Assembly (NCBI GenBank): GCA_001802865.1
Contig: MHAF01000021.1
Location: forward strand, 1-57,137
Reading direction: 5' to 3'
Length of the DNA: 57,137 bases
Source of the DNA: Ignavibacteria bacterium RBG_16_34_14
GTDB lineage: Bacteria > Bacteroidota > Ignavibacteria > Ignavibacteriales > Ignavibacteriaceae
Both the position numbers and the translations under genes were made by a program. Of this stretch, positions 30,531 to 40,389 are shown in pieces. Within the stretch, counting starts at the first letter, position 1. Every line of letters begins with the position of its first letter. A model generated the notes under the pieces. That model was not told the DNA's origin. It searched no databases and was given only the letters and a program-made list of their open reading frames with translations.

Positions 30531-30713
30531 GTAATACTGATTATAATAATACTAAAAGAAAAAGATTAATAAAAAGTCGCAATCATATTAAAATTAAGGG
30601 TAGTTTTATAAAGACTAACAAGCGTAATATCAGGGTTGTATTCTTGACAAATGGATTTGCATTAACTAAGTTTTCGCAACAAAAGTAATTTATTCCAAAA
30701 ATTAGGAGAAATC

Positions 30714-31211
30714 ATGAAATTCTTAAAAATGGTTTTGTTGTTACTTACGGTTTATATATTCATATCTGAAAGCTCACAAACTTATGCTCAGGCTAAATGG
30801 GTTGTGGGAGGCAGATTCGGAATGTCTATTTATAGCGCTGGTGGTGGCTCATCAGCAGGTCTCCAATTCGGACCAATGGCGGAAGTTTTATTTAACAGGA
30901 ATATGGCTGTAGGCACAGAATTTAATATTAATACACAGGGCGGTACACCAATTGAATGGGCGAATCAATTCAAATATTATTTTGATGTTCCTCAATCAAA
31001 TATAAAGCCTTATGCTGATGGTGGGTTTAACTTGTTCTTTATTACCGGAGGACCATATTTCGGAATCCGTTTCGGAGGAGGAGCTAATTTCCCGATTGCA
31101 CCTAATCTTTATATTCCCGCTGATTTGCAGCTCGGTCCCGTTTTTGCGTCCGGTTCAACCGTATTCTATATCGCAATTACAAGCGGAATCAGATATGAAC
31201 TTCCTAATTAA
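30714..31211 (+). CDS. Outer-membrane beta-barrel protein
   Basis: A 165-residue protein with a signal peptide (ending SSQTYAQ, residues 1-26) and a good Shine-Dalgarno (TTAGGAGAA). The mature part alternates Gly/aromatic strands such as VVGGRFGMSIYSAGGGSS, AVGTEFNINTQGG and YIAITSGIRYEL. This is the small-barrel pattern typical of Bacteroidota surface proteins. It precedes another barrel gene by 35 bases in the same direction, and a strong terminator follows that gene, so the two form an operon. Confidence 0.75.
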   Translation: MKFLKMVLLLLTVYIFISESSQTYAQAKWVVGGRFGMSIYSAGGGSSAGLQFGPMAEVLFNRNMAVGTEFNINTQGGTPIEWANQFKYYFDVPQSNIKPYADGGFNLFFITGGPYFGIRFGGGANFPIAPNLYIPADLQLGPVFASGSTVFYIAITSGIRYELPN

Positions 31212-31246
31212 ATAATTTTCAATAATATTACAGGAGATATCTGTTT

Positions 31247-31888
31247 ATGAAAAAAATACTATTCACATTATTGGTTTTGTTTTTAATTACTGCCAGCACA
31301 ACACTTGCACAGTTTAGCATAGGTCCGCGTTTCGGAATAAATATGGGAAGTATATCTGATGATCCCGATTATAATTCAGCCGTAGATCAGTCTAATCACT
31401 TAGGATTATTGTTTGGTGCAGCAGCCGAAATAGGAATTGCTGGCCCAATCTATGTTGAGGTTTCGGTTATATATATACAAAAAGGAGAAGAGTTAAAAGG
31501 ACAAGATCAACAAGGGCAGCAAGCCGAACAAAAATTGACAGCAAATTATCTTGAGATACCTATTTTAATTAAAGCCAAATTTCCTGTTGGGGTTGTTAGC
31601 CCCTATGTATTCTTAGGCCCAAATGTTGGTTTATTACTTTCAGCAAATAGTGAATTTAAAGCGGGAGGACAAACTCAGGATACCGACATTAAGGATAATT
31701 TAAGCTCAATTGATTTTGCTTTGGATTTTGGAGCTGGTATTGGCATACCAGTAGCCCCATTCGTTTCTATTGTTTTTGATGCCAGATATTCTTTAGGATT
31801 AAGTAATATTATAAAAAATCCTCAACAGAATGAATCTGGTAAAACCAGAGGAATTCAATTTATAGTTGGAGCCATGTTTGGTTTATAA
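31247..31888 (+). CDS. PorT-like outer-membrane beta-barrel protein
   Basis: A 213-residue barrel protein with signal peptide (residues 1-21, ending TLAQ). It shows the PorT/outer-membrane-beta-barrel pattern: SIGPRFGINMGS at the start, the strand ANYLEIPILIKAKFPVGVVS then PYVFLGPNVG, and the terminal IQFIVGAMFGL. The YLEIP...FxGPxxG block is common in this family. Specific function unknown; true PorT is a T9SS part, but this resemblance alone does not show that role. Second gene of a two-gene operon. Confidence 0.78.
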   Translation: MKKILFTLLVLFLITASTTLAQFSIGPRFGINMGSISDDPDYNSAVDQSNHLGLLFGAAAEIGIAGPIYVEVSVIYIQKGEELKGQDQQGQQAEQKLTANYLEIPILIKAKFPVGVVSPYVFLGPNVGLLLSANSEFKAGGQTQDTDIKDNLSSIDFALDFGAGIGIPVAPFVSIVFDARYSLGLSNIIKNPQQNESGKTRGIQFIVGAMFGL

Positions 31889-31911
31889 ATGGTTTTCTTA
31901 AACTGTTTAGT

Positions 31912-31936
31912 GGGCGAGGTTAGATCTCGCCCTTTT
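31912..31936 (+). terminator. Intrinsic terminator after the barrel-protein operon
   Basis: GGGCGAG (31912-31918), a 7-base loop and CTCGCCC (31926-31932) form a perfect 7-bp GC-rich stem followed by TTTT. It ends the rightward barrel operon. It lies only 5 bases from the stop of the convergent hemL, so it may limit read-through in both directions, though the T-tract is only on the plus strand. Confidence 0.85.
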
Positions 31937-31941
31937 CTGTT

Positions 31942-33231
31942 TTAAATAATTGCTTTCAATGATGAGTAATTTGCTTTTATAGTCTTGTCTAAATCTTCTT
32001 TAGAGTGAGCAGTTGAAATAAAAAAGGCTTCAAACTGTGCCGGAGGCAGATAAATTCCTCTTCTCAGCATTTCATGAAAATATTTACCATAAAGTTTTGT
32101 ATCTGATTTTACTGCTGAGTTAAAATCGGTTACTTCATTTTCTGTAAAGAAAAGAGTAAGCATAGAACCAACTCTGTTAAGCGTTAGTTTCTTTTTCAGA
32201 GTTTTCAGATTTTCTTTTATCCCCTGTTCAAGGTATGCTGATTTTTCTTCAAGCTCAATATAAAGATTTGGATGATTTTTGATATAGCTTAATGCCGCAT
32301 AACCCGCAGACATTGCAAGTGGATTTCCGCTCAAAGTTCCTGCCTGGTAAACAGCACCAGCAGGAGCTATCATTTCCATAATCTCTTTCTTACCGCCAAA
32401 CGCACCAACAGGCAAACCCCCGCCAATTATTTTTCCGAAAGTACTCAAGTCAGCCCTGACTCCCAAAACTTCCTGGGCACCTCCTTTTGCCATCCTAAAA
32501 CCCGTCATCACTTCATCAATTATTAAAACTATTTTTTCGTTATCGCATAAGGTTCTTAGTTCTTTAATAAATCGGTCATCACCTTTAACAACTCCCATAT
32601 TGCCAACACTCGCTTCAATTATAACTGCGGCAATTTCATTTTTATTTGCTTTAATCAGATTCTTTACCGAATCTATATTATTGAAATCTGCAATTAAAGT
32701 ATCCACCGCATTATTTTTTGTTACACCTGGACTTGTTGGGATTCCAAGCGTTAAGGCTCCCGAACCGGCTTTGATTAAAAAGAAATCTGCATGACCATGG
32801 TAGCAACCTTCAAATTTTATAATCTTATCTTTCCCGGTATAACCCCTTGCAGCACGAACAGCACTCATTGTTGCTTCTGTACCACTGTTTACCATTCTTA
32901 CCATCTCAACCGAAGGAACAAGTTCTGTAATAAGCTTTGCAATTTTTACTTCAAGTTCTGTCGGTGCGCCAAAGCTCGTTCCATTTTCTATCGCATTAAG
33001 CAAAGCTTCTTTAATAAATGCAGGATTATGTCCGAATAGATGAGGTCCCCAGCTTCCTATATAATCTATGTATTGGTTTCCATCAACATCATAAATTTTA
33101 GAGCCCTCTCCTCTTTTAATAAAAAGCGGATAGCCGCCGACAGATTTAAAAGCCCTTACCGGAGAGTTTACACCGCCGGGAATATATTTTTTTGCTTCTG
33201 CAAATAGTTTTTTGCTTTTTTCGATATTCAT
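31942..33231 (-). CDS. hemL: Glutamate-1-semialdehyde 2,1-aminomutase
   Basis: A PLP enzyme that converts glutamate-1-semialdehyde to 5-aminolevulinate in the C5 route to heme. The 429 residues include [20 protein letters not shown], the [20 protein letters not shown] region, the cofactor Asp in [11 protein letters not shown], and the PLP lysine Lys267 in [17 protein letters not shown]. It implies aminolevulinate is made from glutamyl-tRNA. It is 7 kb away from the hemH-hemG-hemB cluster on the same strand. Confidence 0.97.
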   Translation of the reverse strand: MNIEKSKKLFAEAKKYIPGGVNSPVRAFKSVGGYPLFIKRGEGSKIYDVDGNQYIDYIGSWGPHLFGHNPAFIKEALLNAIENGTSFGAPTELEVKIAKLITELVPSVEMVRMVNSGTEATMSAVRAARGYTGKDKIIKFEGCYHGHADFFLIKAGSGALTLGIPTSPGVTKNNAVDTLIADFNNIDSVKNLIKANKNEIAAVIIEASVGNMGVVKGDDRFIKELRTLCDNEKIVLIIDEVMTGFRMAKGGAQEVLGVRADLSTFGKIIGGGLPVGAFGGKKEIMEMIAPAGAVYQAGTLSGNPLAMSAGYAALSYIKNHPNLYIELEEKSAYLEQGIKENLKTLKKKLTLNRVGSMLTLFFTENEVTDFNSAVKSDTKLYGKYFHEMLRRGIYLPPAQFEAFFISTAHSKEDLDKTIKANYSSLKAII

Positions 33232-33295
33232 TGTTTTCTCAAAATAGTTTTTGCTTTGATTTGTTTTGAGTGATTAGCTTGACGAAAGCTTTTAC

Positions 33296-33970
33296 TTAGA
33301 TATTTTTTACCAGCCACTGATGAAGAGGAAGCATATTCTTGAATTTTTTCAATGAAAATTTCACCATATCTTCTTTCTGCAATTTCTTTAGATCTTTTAT
33401 TTCTTCATAAACATAGAAACCATTATAAAGAAGGTAGTCAGAGAACGGATATTCTGCATCAAAACCTTTTGGTATTCTTTTATATACCTTCCCACCAAAA
33501 AAATATCCCCTTTTCTTCAGCTTATTTATAATTGAATCAAGTTCTTTTGCTTTATCAGGGTTGTAAATAACATCCCTGTATTTTTTAAGCAGGGCATCAT
33601 TGAACATATATATTCCTGCACCAAAGAACATATAATCGGGTTCTGCGTGAAAATAAAAACCAGAGCACTCCATCTTTTTTCTTTCCCCTTCCCAGAATAA
33701 TATTCCCAGGTTGGTTTTATAGGGCGATTTTTCTTTACTGAATCTTACATCTCTGTGGAGCCTGAAGATTGATTTATCTGTTTTGGGGATTGCAATAATA
33801 TCCGGCGCAATAGTTCGCAACAATTCTCCCAGCACCACAACGAACTCCTGCGCCGGCTCAAATAGTAAATTATTAAATTCTTCCCTGTGGTATTCGAACC
33901 ATTCTTTAGTATTGTTTCTTTTCAATTTTGAAAGAAACTTAATTGCTTCAAAGGGGAAACCAGTTAACAT
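33296..33970 (-). CDS. DUF2461 family protein
   Basis: A 224-residue soluble protein matching DUF2461 (TIGR02453). It starts FPFEAIKFLSKLKRNNTKEW-FEYHREEF and contains IFRLHRDVRFSKEKSPYKTN followed by LGILFW, the strongly conserved RDVRFSKDKxPYK block. The biochemical function of the family is unknown. It ends 3 bases from the upstream acetyltransferase gene's start side (33973), so the two are co-transcribed. Confidence 0.9.
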   Translation of the reverse strand: MLTGFPFEAIKFLSKLKRNNTKEWFEYHREEFNNLLFEPAQEFVVVLGELLRTIAPDIIAIPKTDKSIFRLHRDVRFSKEKSPYKTNLGILFWEGERKKMECSGFYFHAEPDYMFFGAGIYMFNDALLKKYRDVIYNPDKAKELDSIINKLKKRGYFFGGKVYKRIPKGFDAEYPFSDYLLYNGFYVYEEIKDLKKLQKEDMVKFSLKKFKNMLPLHQWLVKNI

Positions 33971-33972
33971 TA

Positions 33973-34464
33973 TTATTTAAAAACTAATTGCAATAAATGA
34001 ATATCTAAAAGCTTTCCGAATTTTTTACCAACTTCTCTCATTACACCAACATATTCGAATCCTGCGTTCTTATGAAGCCGGATGCTTGCTTCACTCCCTT
34101 CTGAAATTCTTGCAAGCACAGTATGAATCCCGGCTTTCTTTCCTTCCTCTAATACTTTCATCATCAGTTTTGTCCCAACACCTTTGCCGCGGTAACCATC
34201 CTTTATATAAATTGATATTTCTGCCGTATCGGAATATGCACAACGCCCCGACCATTTACTTAAAGATGCCCAGCCAATTACTTTTCCGGATTTTTCAGCA
34301 ATAAATATAGGGAACTTATCATTATGCTCTGCAAACCACAACCTTTGTTCATCAAGTGAAATAGGTTCTGAGTCGAATGTAGCTGTTGTTGTTAAAACAG
34401 CCTGATTATAAATATCAGTTATATCTATAAGATGATCTGTTGATGCCCGAAGAAATGTAATCAT
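33973..34464 (-). CDS. GNAT acetyltransferase (phosphinothricin acetyltransferase-like)
   Basis: A 163-residue GNAT enzyme. The acetyl-CoA site is visible as ISIYIKDGYRGKGVGTKLMM (the RGKGVG pyrophosphate loop). The N-terminal DIYNQAVLTTTATFDSEPIS and HKNAGFEYVGVMREVGKKFG are typical of the Pat/Bar and YncA group, which acetylates small amines such as methionine sulfone or phosphinothricin. The actual substrate is unknown. Its stop is 3 bases before the DUF2461 gene. Confidence 0.88.
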   Translation of the reverse strand: MITFLRASTDHLIDITDIYNQAVLTTTATFDSEPISLDEQRLWFAEHNDKFPIFIAEKSGKVIGWASLSKWSGRCAYSDTAEISIYIKDGYRGKGVGTKLMMKVLEEGKKAGIHTVLARISEGSEASIRLHKNAGFEYVGVMREVGKKFGKLLDIHLLQLVFK

Positions 34465-34553
34465 ATACTGGTTAATGTTTTATTCAAAATAGCGTAAAAG
34501 ATTTTCATAAATCAAGTTAATTAAAACTATTTTTTTCTTTAAGAAGAAATAAA

Positions 34554-36200
34554 TCATCTAAAGCCGGCGGGATGTTTTTTATGAAAATCAGTCACATCCT
34601 GGAATGCTTTGGCAATCGCAATAATTTTTCCTTCGTCAAACAATCTTCCAATAAATGATATACTCGTAGGCGTACCATTTTCAGTAAAACCATTTGGGAG
34701 AACAACGCATGGATGCCCTGTTAAATTAGTTAGCAATAAATTTTCTCCTTCCCAGGAAGGAGCGATATAAAGATCAACTTTTTTCATCAGCTTTCCCATT
34801 TCCTGATTTAGCTGGAAGCGGATTCTATTCGCATTTATATATTCAACCGCCGGAATAAACCTTGAAGCCCGAAACGAATTTGGCCAAGCATTTTTAATTT
34901 GCCTTTCCAGCAGGTCATCTTTGTTGCTGCGGGTAAGCTCATCAAATGCTGCAGCCGCTTCAGCACTTAGAATAATTGCAAGATCATTAATAGGAAACAC
35001 TGGTAATTCAATAGGGATGAGATTGACCCCAAGGTTTTTTAGCATGGCAAGAGTAAGAGAGTCATTCCTGTGAAAATCATATTCTTTATCAAAATCTTTT
35101 TTAAGATAACCAACCTTCAGATTTTTGAGATTAATCTGTGGATTATAATTAAAGGGAACATCATACAACGACTGGTCAATCCCATCCTGACCATAAATTG
35201 CATTAAATACAATTGCAAGATCTTCGGCTGTGCGGCAAATTGTGCCAATTTTATCCATAGACCAGCTTAAAGCCATTGCACCTGTTCTGCTCACCCTACC
35301 ATAAGTAGGTCTCAACCCGGTGGTTCCACAAACCGTAGAAGGCGAAACTATAGAACCCCACGTCTCCGTTCCAATTGCGAATGGAAGTAAACCAGCAGAC
35401 ACAGAGGAGGAAGAACCGGCCGAAGAACCGCTTGAACCTTTAGTTGTATCCCAGGGATTGCGGGTCATCCCACCGAACCATACATCGCCCCAGGCAAGTG
35501 CACCCATTGTTAATTTTGCACATAGCACAGCACCGGTAACTTCAAGTTTTGTAATAACTGCAGCATCTTCCGGGATAAATTGATCTTTAAATGGCATTGC
35601 ACCCCACGTTGTTTTATAATCTTTAGTTGATAGAAGGTCTTTTACACCAAACGGAATACCATGAAGCAATCCCCTGTATTTACCAGTGGCTATTTCTTCA
35701 TCCATTAGTTTTGCCTGTCTTAAAGCGCGTTCTTCTGTAATGGTAATTACGCAATGAAGGACAGGATCATATTTTTTAAGACGTTCAATAAAAAACTTTG
35801 TAAGCTCAGTTGAAGTTATCTGTTTTGTTCTTATTAATTCAGCAAGCTCACCGATTGAATAAAATGCCAGAGCGTTTTTATCGGCAGACATTTTAACATA
35901 AGTATAATTACTGAATTGAACAGGATCCTGCTCTTTGGGAAATTCAAACCCAACCGGAATAGGATTAAAAAGAATTGCAGGAGAAACACTATTTGCCAAT
36001 TCAACTTCACGTATCTTTTGATAATTACCCAACTGTTCATCAAGTAATGTAAGCATCGAATCTCTTTCGGCATCAGTAAAATCTATCCCAATAATTTTTT
36101 CTGCATTCTCAATAATCTCTTTTGTTATGGATTGAGGAAGAATGTTAGAAGAAATGAGTATGGAAAAGAAAACATATAAAAATAACAGTTGGGTTTTCAT
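34554..36200 (-). CDS. Exported amidase (amidase signature family)
   Basis: A 548-residue amidase with a signal peptide (residues about 1-22). The Ser-cisSer-Lys triad is present: Lys187 in GIPFGVKDLL, the cis Ser near 259 in GSSGSSAGSS, and nucleophile Ser283 in GTETWGSI, where Trp replaces the usual Gly. The fold hydrolyses amides or peptides such as fatty amides or aryl amides. Export suggests an envelope or external substrate. A roughly 100-residue extension precedes the catalytic core (starts near 115), as in other secreted amidases. Monocistronic. Confidence 0.9.
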   Translation of the reverse strand: MKTQLLFLYVFFSILISSNILPQSITKEIIENAEKIIGIDFTDAERDSMLTLLDEQLGNYQKIREVELANSVSPAILFNPIPVGFEFPKEQDPVQFSNYTYVKMSADKNALAFYSIGELAELIRTKQITSTELTKFFIERLKKYDPVLHCVITITEERALRQAKLMDEEIATGKYRGLLHGIPFGVKDLLSTKDYKTTWGAMPFKDQFIPEDAAVITKLEVTGAVLCAKLTMGALAWGDVWFGGMTRNPWDTTKGSSGSSAGSSSSVSAGLLPFAIGTETWGSIVSPSTVCGTTGLRPTYGRVSRTGAMALSWSMDKIGTICRTAEDLAIVFNAIYGQDGIDQSLYDVPFNYNPQINLKNLKVGYLKKDFDKEYDFHRNDSLTLAMLKNLGVNLIPIELPVFPINDLAIILSAEAAAAFDELTRSNKDDLLERQIKNAWPNSFRASRFIPAVEYINANRIRFQLNQEMGKLMKKVDLYIAPSWEGENLLLTNLTGHPCVVLPNGFTENGTPTSISFIGRLFDEGKIIAIAKAFQDVTDFHKKHPAGFR

Positions 36201-36385
36201 TAAATTTCCCTTTGAATTTTATCGAAAGCAAAAATATAAATAAATGATTTAAAGGTTACAGCTTCGAAAAAAAATAACTCACCCCTATCAACTATTATTA
36301 ATTATCAAGTATATTCATACTCTTTTTTACACTTGCAAATCAGGCTTTAATTTTTTTAGTTAGAATAGGTTAAACCAGAGGAAAT

Positions 36386-37303
36386 ATGAAACCACCTATC
36401 ACTCTTTTAACGATTCTTATTTGTTCAGTTTTCTTTACGAATAATTTAACCGCACAAAGTGATTCCTCAAAAATTAAAGAAGCCTCATTTGAATTCCCGC
36501 ATACTTTAAATAGGTTATTTTCTGTTTCTACCTCAAGAGTTATGAACTCCCTGGATTTTAGCTTACTCCTTGGCAACTCTTTTGGGTTTTCCGAAAATAC
36601 AGGATTTCTTGGAACTTTAGGTCTGGGTCTTGGCGGATATGGTGATATTGAGCTTGGGAGTGAGTCACTCGTTGGATCAATGTTTAATAGTAAGGATGCA
36701 TTTACAAATGTTGGGATGAGAATAAAATTATTGACCGATGGCGAATACCTTCCGGGACTTTCAATCGGGTTAAGAACTAATAATGAGTGGAATTCATCAA
36801 GGAATGACAGCAGATTTATTTTTGAAACCGCTGAAGATTTATTTGGACAAGGTTTGCGGACAGCTAATTATGATTCAAGGCTAACGACTTTATTCGTGGC
36901 TCTAAGCAGAACACTAAGACCTGATTTTAATGTGCATTTGGGAGTTAGTTATTCTGATTTACGTTTTAAAAATGTTTATACCGTATATCTCACAAACCAA
37001 ATCTATTCAAACGAAGAAGAAAAGAAAGATAACATTTTTAACTTATTTGGTGGATTAGAGTACCAGTTAAGCAATAGAACCATTTTAATTTTTGAAGCTC
37101 AATCCTTTCCATATTTAAAAGTAAGCACACAAGATGGAACACTATCTGCAGCAAGGAGAGTTGTTACAGGTTTTGGTATTAGATTCTTTGTAAGCAAATG
37201 GCTGCTTGTTGATTCAGGTATAAGATACCAGGATAATTACACTGGTCTTGCAGATGCTGAGCTAAGAGTTGGTCTTAATGGAATATGGAATGCCGGATTT
37301 TAG
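36386..37303 (+). CDS. Secreted outer-membrane protein, hypothetical
   Basis: A 305-residue protein with a signal peptide (residues 1-24, ending LTAQ). The mature part is built of alternating strands such as FLGTLGLGLGGYGDIELGSE, MRIKLLTDGEYLPGLSIGLR, TLFVALSRTLRPDFNVHLGV and a terminal WLLVDSGIRYQDN...GLNGIWNAGF. That fits a larger beta-barrel (12 or more strands), but no specific family is recognised. Its stop overlaps the stop of the convergent phosphoesterase gene by 4 bases. Confidence 0.65.
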   Translation: MKPPITLLTILICSVFFTNNLTAQSDSSKIKEASFEFPHTLNRLFSVSTSRVMNSLDFSLLLGNSFGFSENTGFLGTLGLGLGGYGDIELGSESLVGSMFNSKDAFTNVGMRIKLLTDGEYLPGLSIGLRTNNEWNSSRNDSRFIFETAEDLFGQGLRTANYDSRLTTLFVALSRTLRPDFNVHLGVSYSDLRFKNVYTVYLTNQIYSNEEEKKDNIFNLFGGLEYQLSNRTILIFEAQSFPYLKVSTQDGTLSAARRVVTGFGIRFFVSKWLLVDSGIRYQDNYTGLADAELRVGLNGIWNAGF

Positions 37304-38538
37304 TTCGATATAATTTGCTTTTTATCATTAAGTATTATAACAGTTACTTCGGGAGTTGAATTATACCTGAAAGGTACAAGAGACATTCCCAAACCTCTTG
37401 TTACTATCATAAGCATATTACCAAAATAAAAATCACCTCTCATATATCTGGTCTCAAACATTGTGGGAGAAATTTGTAAATATGGAAAAATAAAAGTTAC
37501 CTGACCTCCGTGCGTATGTCCTGCAAGGAATAAGTTATAGTTATAAAATTTGGCTTTTTGTATTAAAGAATCACCAGGCTGATGAACGATAAGTATTTTA
37601 AGATCATATCCTTTATTGTTCAGAAGAGTGTCAAGAGAATTCCCGGTTAGCCGGTTTACATATGTATTTGTAACAAAGGTTAGTCGCATAAGAGAGCGGC
37701 CAATGACCAAATCAATTTTATTATTATCGACCATTTTAATATTATATTTAGCCAAAGCAGTAGTCATCTCCCGAACACTTCTTTTAGTATCATCCCTGTA
37801 AGACCAATGGTCATGATCTCCTACACAAGTATAAATACCATACTTCGCTTTTATCTTCCCAACCATTTCTGCCGCTAGATTTATATAGTTAGGTGTTGAT
37901 GTGATAAGGTCTCCTGCTATTAATACAAGATCAGGATGAGTTGAATTTACTTTCTCAATATAATTTTCTAAACGAGCCCTGTCTGTATATCTATCTGCCT
38001 GTATATCTGCAATAAAAGTGATTTTTAATCCCCGCAGATCAGGATGAAGATTTGCAACTTTAAATTCTTTTATTCTTATAGAGACAGTATAGTAATCATA
38101 AATAATTCTTCCGGGGACATAAAGAATAAAAAATGAAACAAGAACGAATGTAAACCTGCGGGAATATGAATTAATTTTATTTTTGTATTTTTTAAGAAAT
38201 GGGGAAAATATAATTCTTAAAAGATCAACCGCTAATAAAATTAATATTGATTGAATAATAATAAGAATACCAACCCAGAATGGATAAACAATAAAATAAT
38301 GAAACCAAATAGTGTCCGGCAAATCAACTCTTGTTTGAGAAGAAAGAAACCAGGCTATAACAAGGTAAAGAGGATAGATGTTTATATACGCCATAACTAT
38401 CCTGATAATCCGTTTAATCTTTTTTGGATTAGTTTTTGGAAAGAAGATTTGAATTCCGTTTACAATTTTCCTCATGAAATAAAATTCAATGAGAAAGATT
38501 ATGAGGAAGGCGAGTATTATTCTAAGTGCAAAGGACAT
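37300..38538 (-). CDS. Membrane-anchored metallophosphoesterase
   Basis: A 412-residue protein with about four N-terminal membrane helices (residues 1-150) and a calcineurin-like phosphoesterase domain (about 165-400). Motifs are ITFIADIQADRYTD, VLIAGDLITSTPNY, CVGDHDHWSYRDD, and LAGHTHGGQVTF. In the first motif the usual His of DxH is Gln, which is seen in some members and would alter one metal ligand. The layout matches YaeI/YkuE-like phosphodiesterases acting at the membrane. It lies 3 bases upstream of nothing on its strand except the Mut7-C gene (38541), likely in one transcript. Confidence 0.85.
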   Translation of the reverse strand: MSFALRIILAFLIIFLIEFYFMRKIVNGIQIFFPKTNPKKIKRIIRIVMAYINIYPLYLVIAWFLSSQTRVDLPDTIWFHYFIVYPFWVGILIIIQSILILLAVDLLRIIFSPFLKKYKNKINSYSRRFTFVLVSFFILYVPGRIIYDYYTVSIRIKEFKVANLHPDLRGLKITFIADIQADRYTDRARLENYIEKVNSTHPDLVLIAGDLITSTPNYINLAAEMVGKIKAKYGIYTCVGDHDHWSYRDDTKRSVREMTTALAKYNIKMVDNNKIDLVIGRSLMRLTFVTNTYVNRLTGNSLDTLLNNKGYDLKILIVHQPGDSLIQKAKFYNYNLFLAGHTHGGQVTFIFPYLQISPTMFETRYMRGDFYFGNMLMIVTRGLGMSLVPFRYNSTPEVTVIILNDKKQIISN

Positions 38539-38540
38539 AT

Positions 38541-39287
38541 TTAGGAAATGTTATTTTTTATTTTCAAAATTAGTTCGTTCATTTTTTCGTAATGACTCCC
38601 TTTCCAGTAAATCCTGTTGCATTGCGGGCATAAGTAAAATTCGTTGTGCCATTCTTTTACTTTTGAAGGAAGCCGATCTAAGACCTTTTCTTTTTCAATT
38701 GTATTCAACAAAATATTGCATTCAAGGCATCTTGTAAATTCTTTAATATGATTTCTGAGATCAAATCTCTCGATAATTTCTTTTAATTGTTCTTCGGGAT
38801 TTTCATTTCGTACCCAATAGCCATGAGTTACATCATTTCTTTTTAATATTCCTCTGTCTCTTGTAAGGATAGTGCTTTTATTATTAAGAGATATTTTAAC
38901 TAGTTCATCATCTTTATAATTATTTTTATAAATAGAATCGAAGCCCAGCATACGCATATATCTTGTCAGTTTTCCAAGATGAACATCAAGAACAAACTTT
39001 GGTTCGCGCAGAGGCTGTGGCCTGAGATGCTGTACATCAGATATATCAAGAGATTCAAAAACAGGGTAAACACTTATTTCATCTTTATCATTTACTATAT
39101 ATGAAAAATCTACAGATTTTCCGTTAACCAATATTAAATCAATTTCTGTATGAGGAATACCAAAAGATTCAATAACATCTTTAACCGAAGTTCTGTCAAT
39201 AAATGAATGTTCAAATTTTATTTTTCTTTTTTCGGGAGGAAGGAAATCATTAAGCTCTTCATAAAAGCGGAAATAAACTTTTTTCAT
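38541..39287 (-). CDS. Mut7-C ubiquitin-like / Mut7-C RNase domain protein
   Basis: A 248-residue two-domain protein. The N-terminal ubiquitin-like (ThiS/MoaD-type) domain, about 1-85, begins MKKVYFRFYEELNDFLPPEK and ends DEISVYPVFE. The Mut7-C domain (about 95-245) is a PIN-like nuclease with the acidic FVLDVHLGKLTRYMRMLGFD and ILTRDRGILKR motifs. It closes with a zinc ribbon of two CxxC pairs (RCLECN and LCPQCNRIYW). The family is thought to be an RNase; the ubiquitin-like part may act in regulation. It is 2 bases from the phosphoesterase gene. Confidence 0.88.
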   Translation of the reverse strand: MKKVYFRFYEELNDFLPPEKRKIKFEHSFIDRTSVKDVIESFGIPHTEIDLILVNGKSVDFSYIVNDKDEISVYPVFESLDISDVQHLRPQPLREPKFVLDVHLGKLTRYMRMLGFDSIYKNNYKDDELVKISLNNKSTILTRDRGILKRNDVTHGYWVRNENPEEQLKEIIERFDLRNHIKEFTRCLECNILLNTIEKEKVLDRLPSKVKEWHNEFYLCPQCNRIYWKGSHYEKMNELILKIKNNIS

Positions 39288-39306
39288 CTGTTATTCTTTA
39301 AAAGGA

Positions 39307-39339
39307 GATTCTTCAGTCGCTTCGCCCTTTCAGAATGAC
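39307..39339. repeat. Dispersed repeat copy (GATTCTTC...AGAATGAC)
   Basis: In the short gap between the Mut7-C and hemB genes, GATTCTTC and AGAATGAC lie 17 bases apart. The same two blocks with similar spacing occur at 56941-56971. I recognise the pattern as one of the small dispersed intergenic repeats common in this group. Two copies in one window support a repeat, but the middle parts differ. Confidence 0.5.
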
Positions 39340-39355
39340 AATAAAAAACAATTTA

Positions 39356-40342
39356 TCATTTTCTGTTTTTATCTATCCACCTTGCAGCATCTTTTGCAAA
39401 ATAGGTTAGGAACATATCTGCCCCGGCTCTTTTAATTGCAGTAAGCGATTCTATCATTACTCTCTCTTCATCAATCCAGCCATTCTTTCCTGCAGCTTTA
39501 ATCATTGCATATTCTCCGCTTACCTGGTAAGCAGCAGTCGGCATTCCAAATTTATCTTTGACTCTTCTTATAATATCAAGGTAAGGTCCTGCGGGTTTAA
39601 CCATAACTATATCAGCACCTTCTTCAATATCTGATTCAACCTCTCTCAAAGCCTCATAAGCATTTGCAATATCCATCTGGTGAGAACGTCTGTCACCGAA
39701 AGCAGGAGCGGATTCTGCGGCATCTCTGAAGGGCCCATAATAACCGGATGAATATTTAGCCGCATAACTCATAATGGGAATTTTTTCAAATCCATTTTCA
39801 TCAAGAGTTTTTCTTATTGCAGCAACTCGTCCATCCATCATATCTGAAGGAGCAATAATATCTGCACCTGCCTGAGCATGTGTTAGTGATTCTTTAGCAA
39901 GCAGCTCTACTGTTTCATCATTGAGAATCTCTTCTCCCTTTAATAAACCGCAATGCCCATGAGAAGTATATTCACACATACATACATCTGTAATTACAAG
40001 TAAATTTTTTACTTCTGATTTAATTGCTCTAACTGCTCTCTGGATTATTCCATCCGGGTCATAAGCTTCAGAACCTTTTTCATCCTTATGTTTTGGAATA
40101 CCAAAAAGAATTACTGCTGGAATTCCAAGCGAAGAAACTTCTTTGCATTCTTTGATAAGATTATCAATCGAAAGCTGGTATACTCCAGGCATTGATTTAA
40201 CTTCCTTCTTTACATTATCTCCGGGCACAACAAACAAAGGATAAATAAAATCGTTCTTTGAAAGTTCGGTTTCTCTCACCATATCCCGTATTAACGGGTT
40301 GTATCTTAATCGTCTTAACCTTTTTATTGGAAAGTTTGCCAT
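39356..40342 (-). CDS. hemB: Delta-aminolevulinic acid dehydratase (porphobilinogen synthase)
   Basis: Condenses two 5-aminolevulinate molecules to porphobilinogen. The ATG at 40342-40340 is preferred because GGAG lies 8 bases upstream; a GTG three codons earlier is the alternative. The 328 residues show the zinc cysteines in [14 protein letters not shown], the first Schiff-base region [20 protein letters not shown], and the catalytic Lys in [14 protein letters not shown]. The three cysteines point to a zinc-dependent type. It is the last gene of the leftward hemH-hemG-(bundle)-hemB cluster. Confidence 0.96.
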   Translation of the reverse strand: MANFPIKRLRRLRYNPLIRDMVRETELSKNDFIYPLFVVPGDNVKKEVKSMPGVYQLSIDNLIKECKEVSSLGIPAVILFGIPKHKDEKGSEAYDPDGIIQRAVRAIKSEVKNLLVITDVCMCEYTSHGHCGLLKGEEILNDETVELLAKESLTHAQAGADIIAPSDMMDGRVAAIRKTLDENGFEKIPIMSYAAKYSSGYYGPFRDAAESAPAFGDRRSHQMDIANAYEALREVESDIEEGADIVMVKPAGPYLDIIRRVKDKFGMPTAAYQVSGEYAMIKAAGKNGWIDEERVMIESLTAIKRAGADMFLTYFAKDAARWIDKNRK

Positions 40343-40359
40343 TTTATTCACTCCGTTCT

Positions 40360-40383
40360 AATTAACAATTAAAAATTAACAAT
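40360..40383. repeat. AT-rich repeat, right-facing copies (AATTAACAATT)
   Basis: AATTAACAATT occurs at 40360-40370 and with one mismatch at 40374-40383. The reverse complement AATTGTTAATT occurs twice on the other side of the four-helix-bundle gene (40763-40773 and 40784-40794). The two sides are thus inverted relative to each other. Confidence 0.7.
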
Positions 40384-40389
40384 GAATAA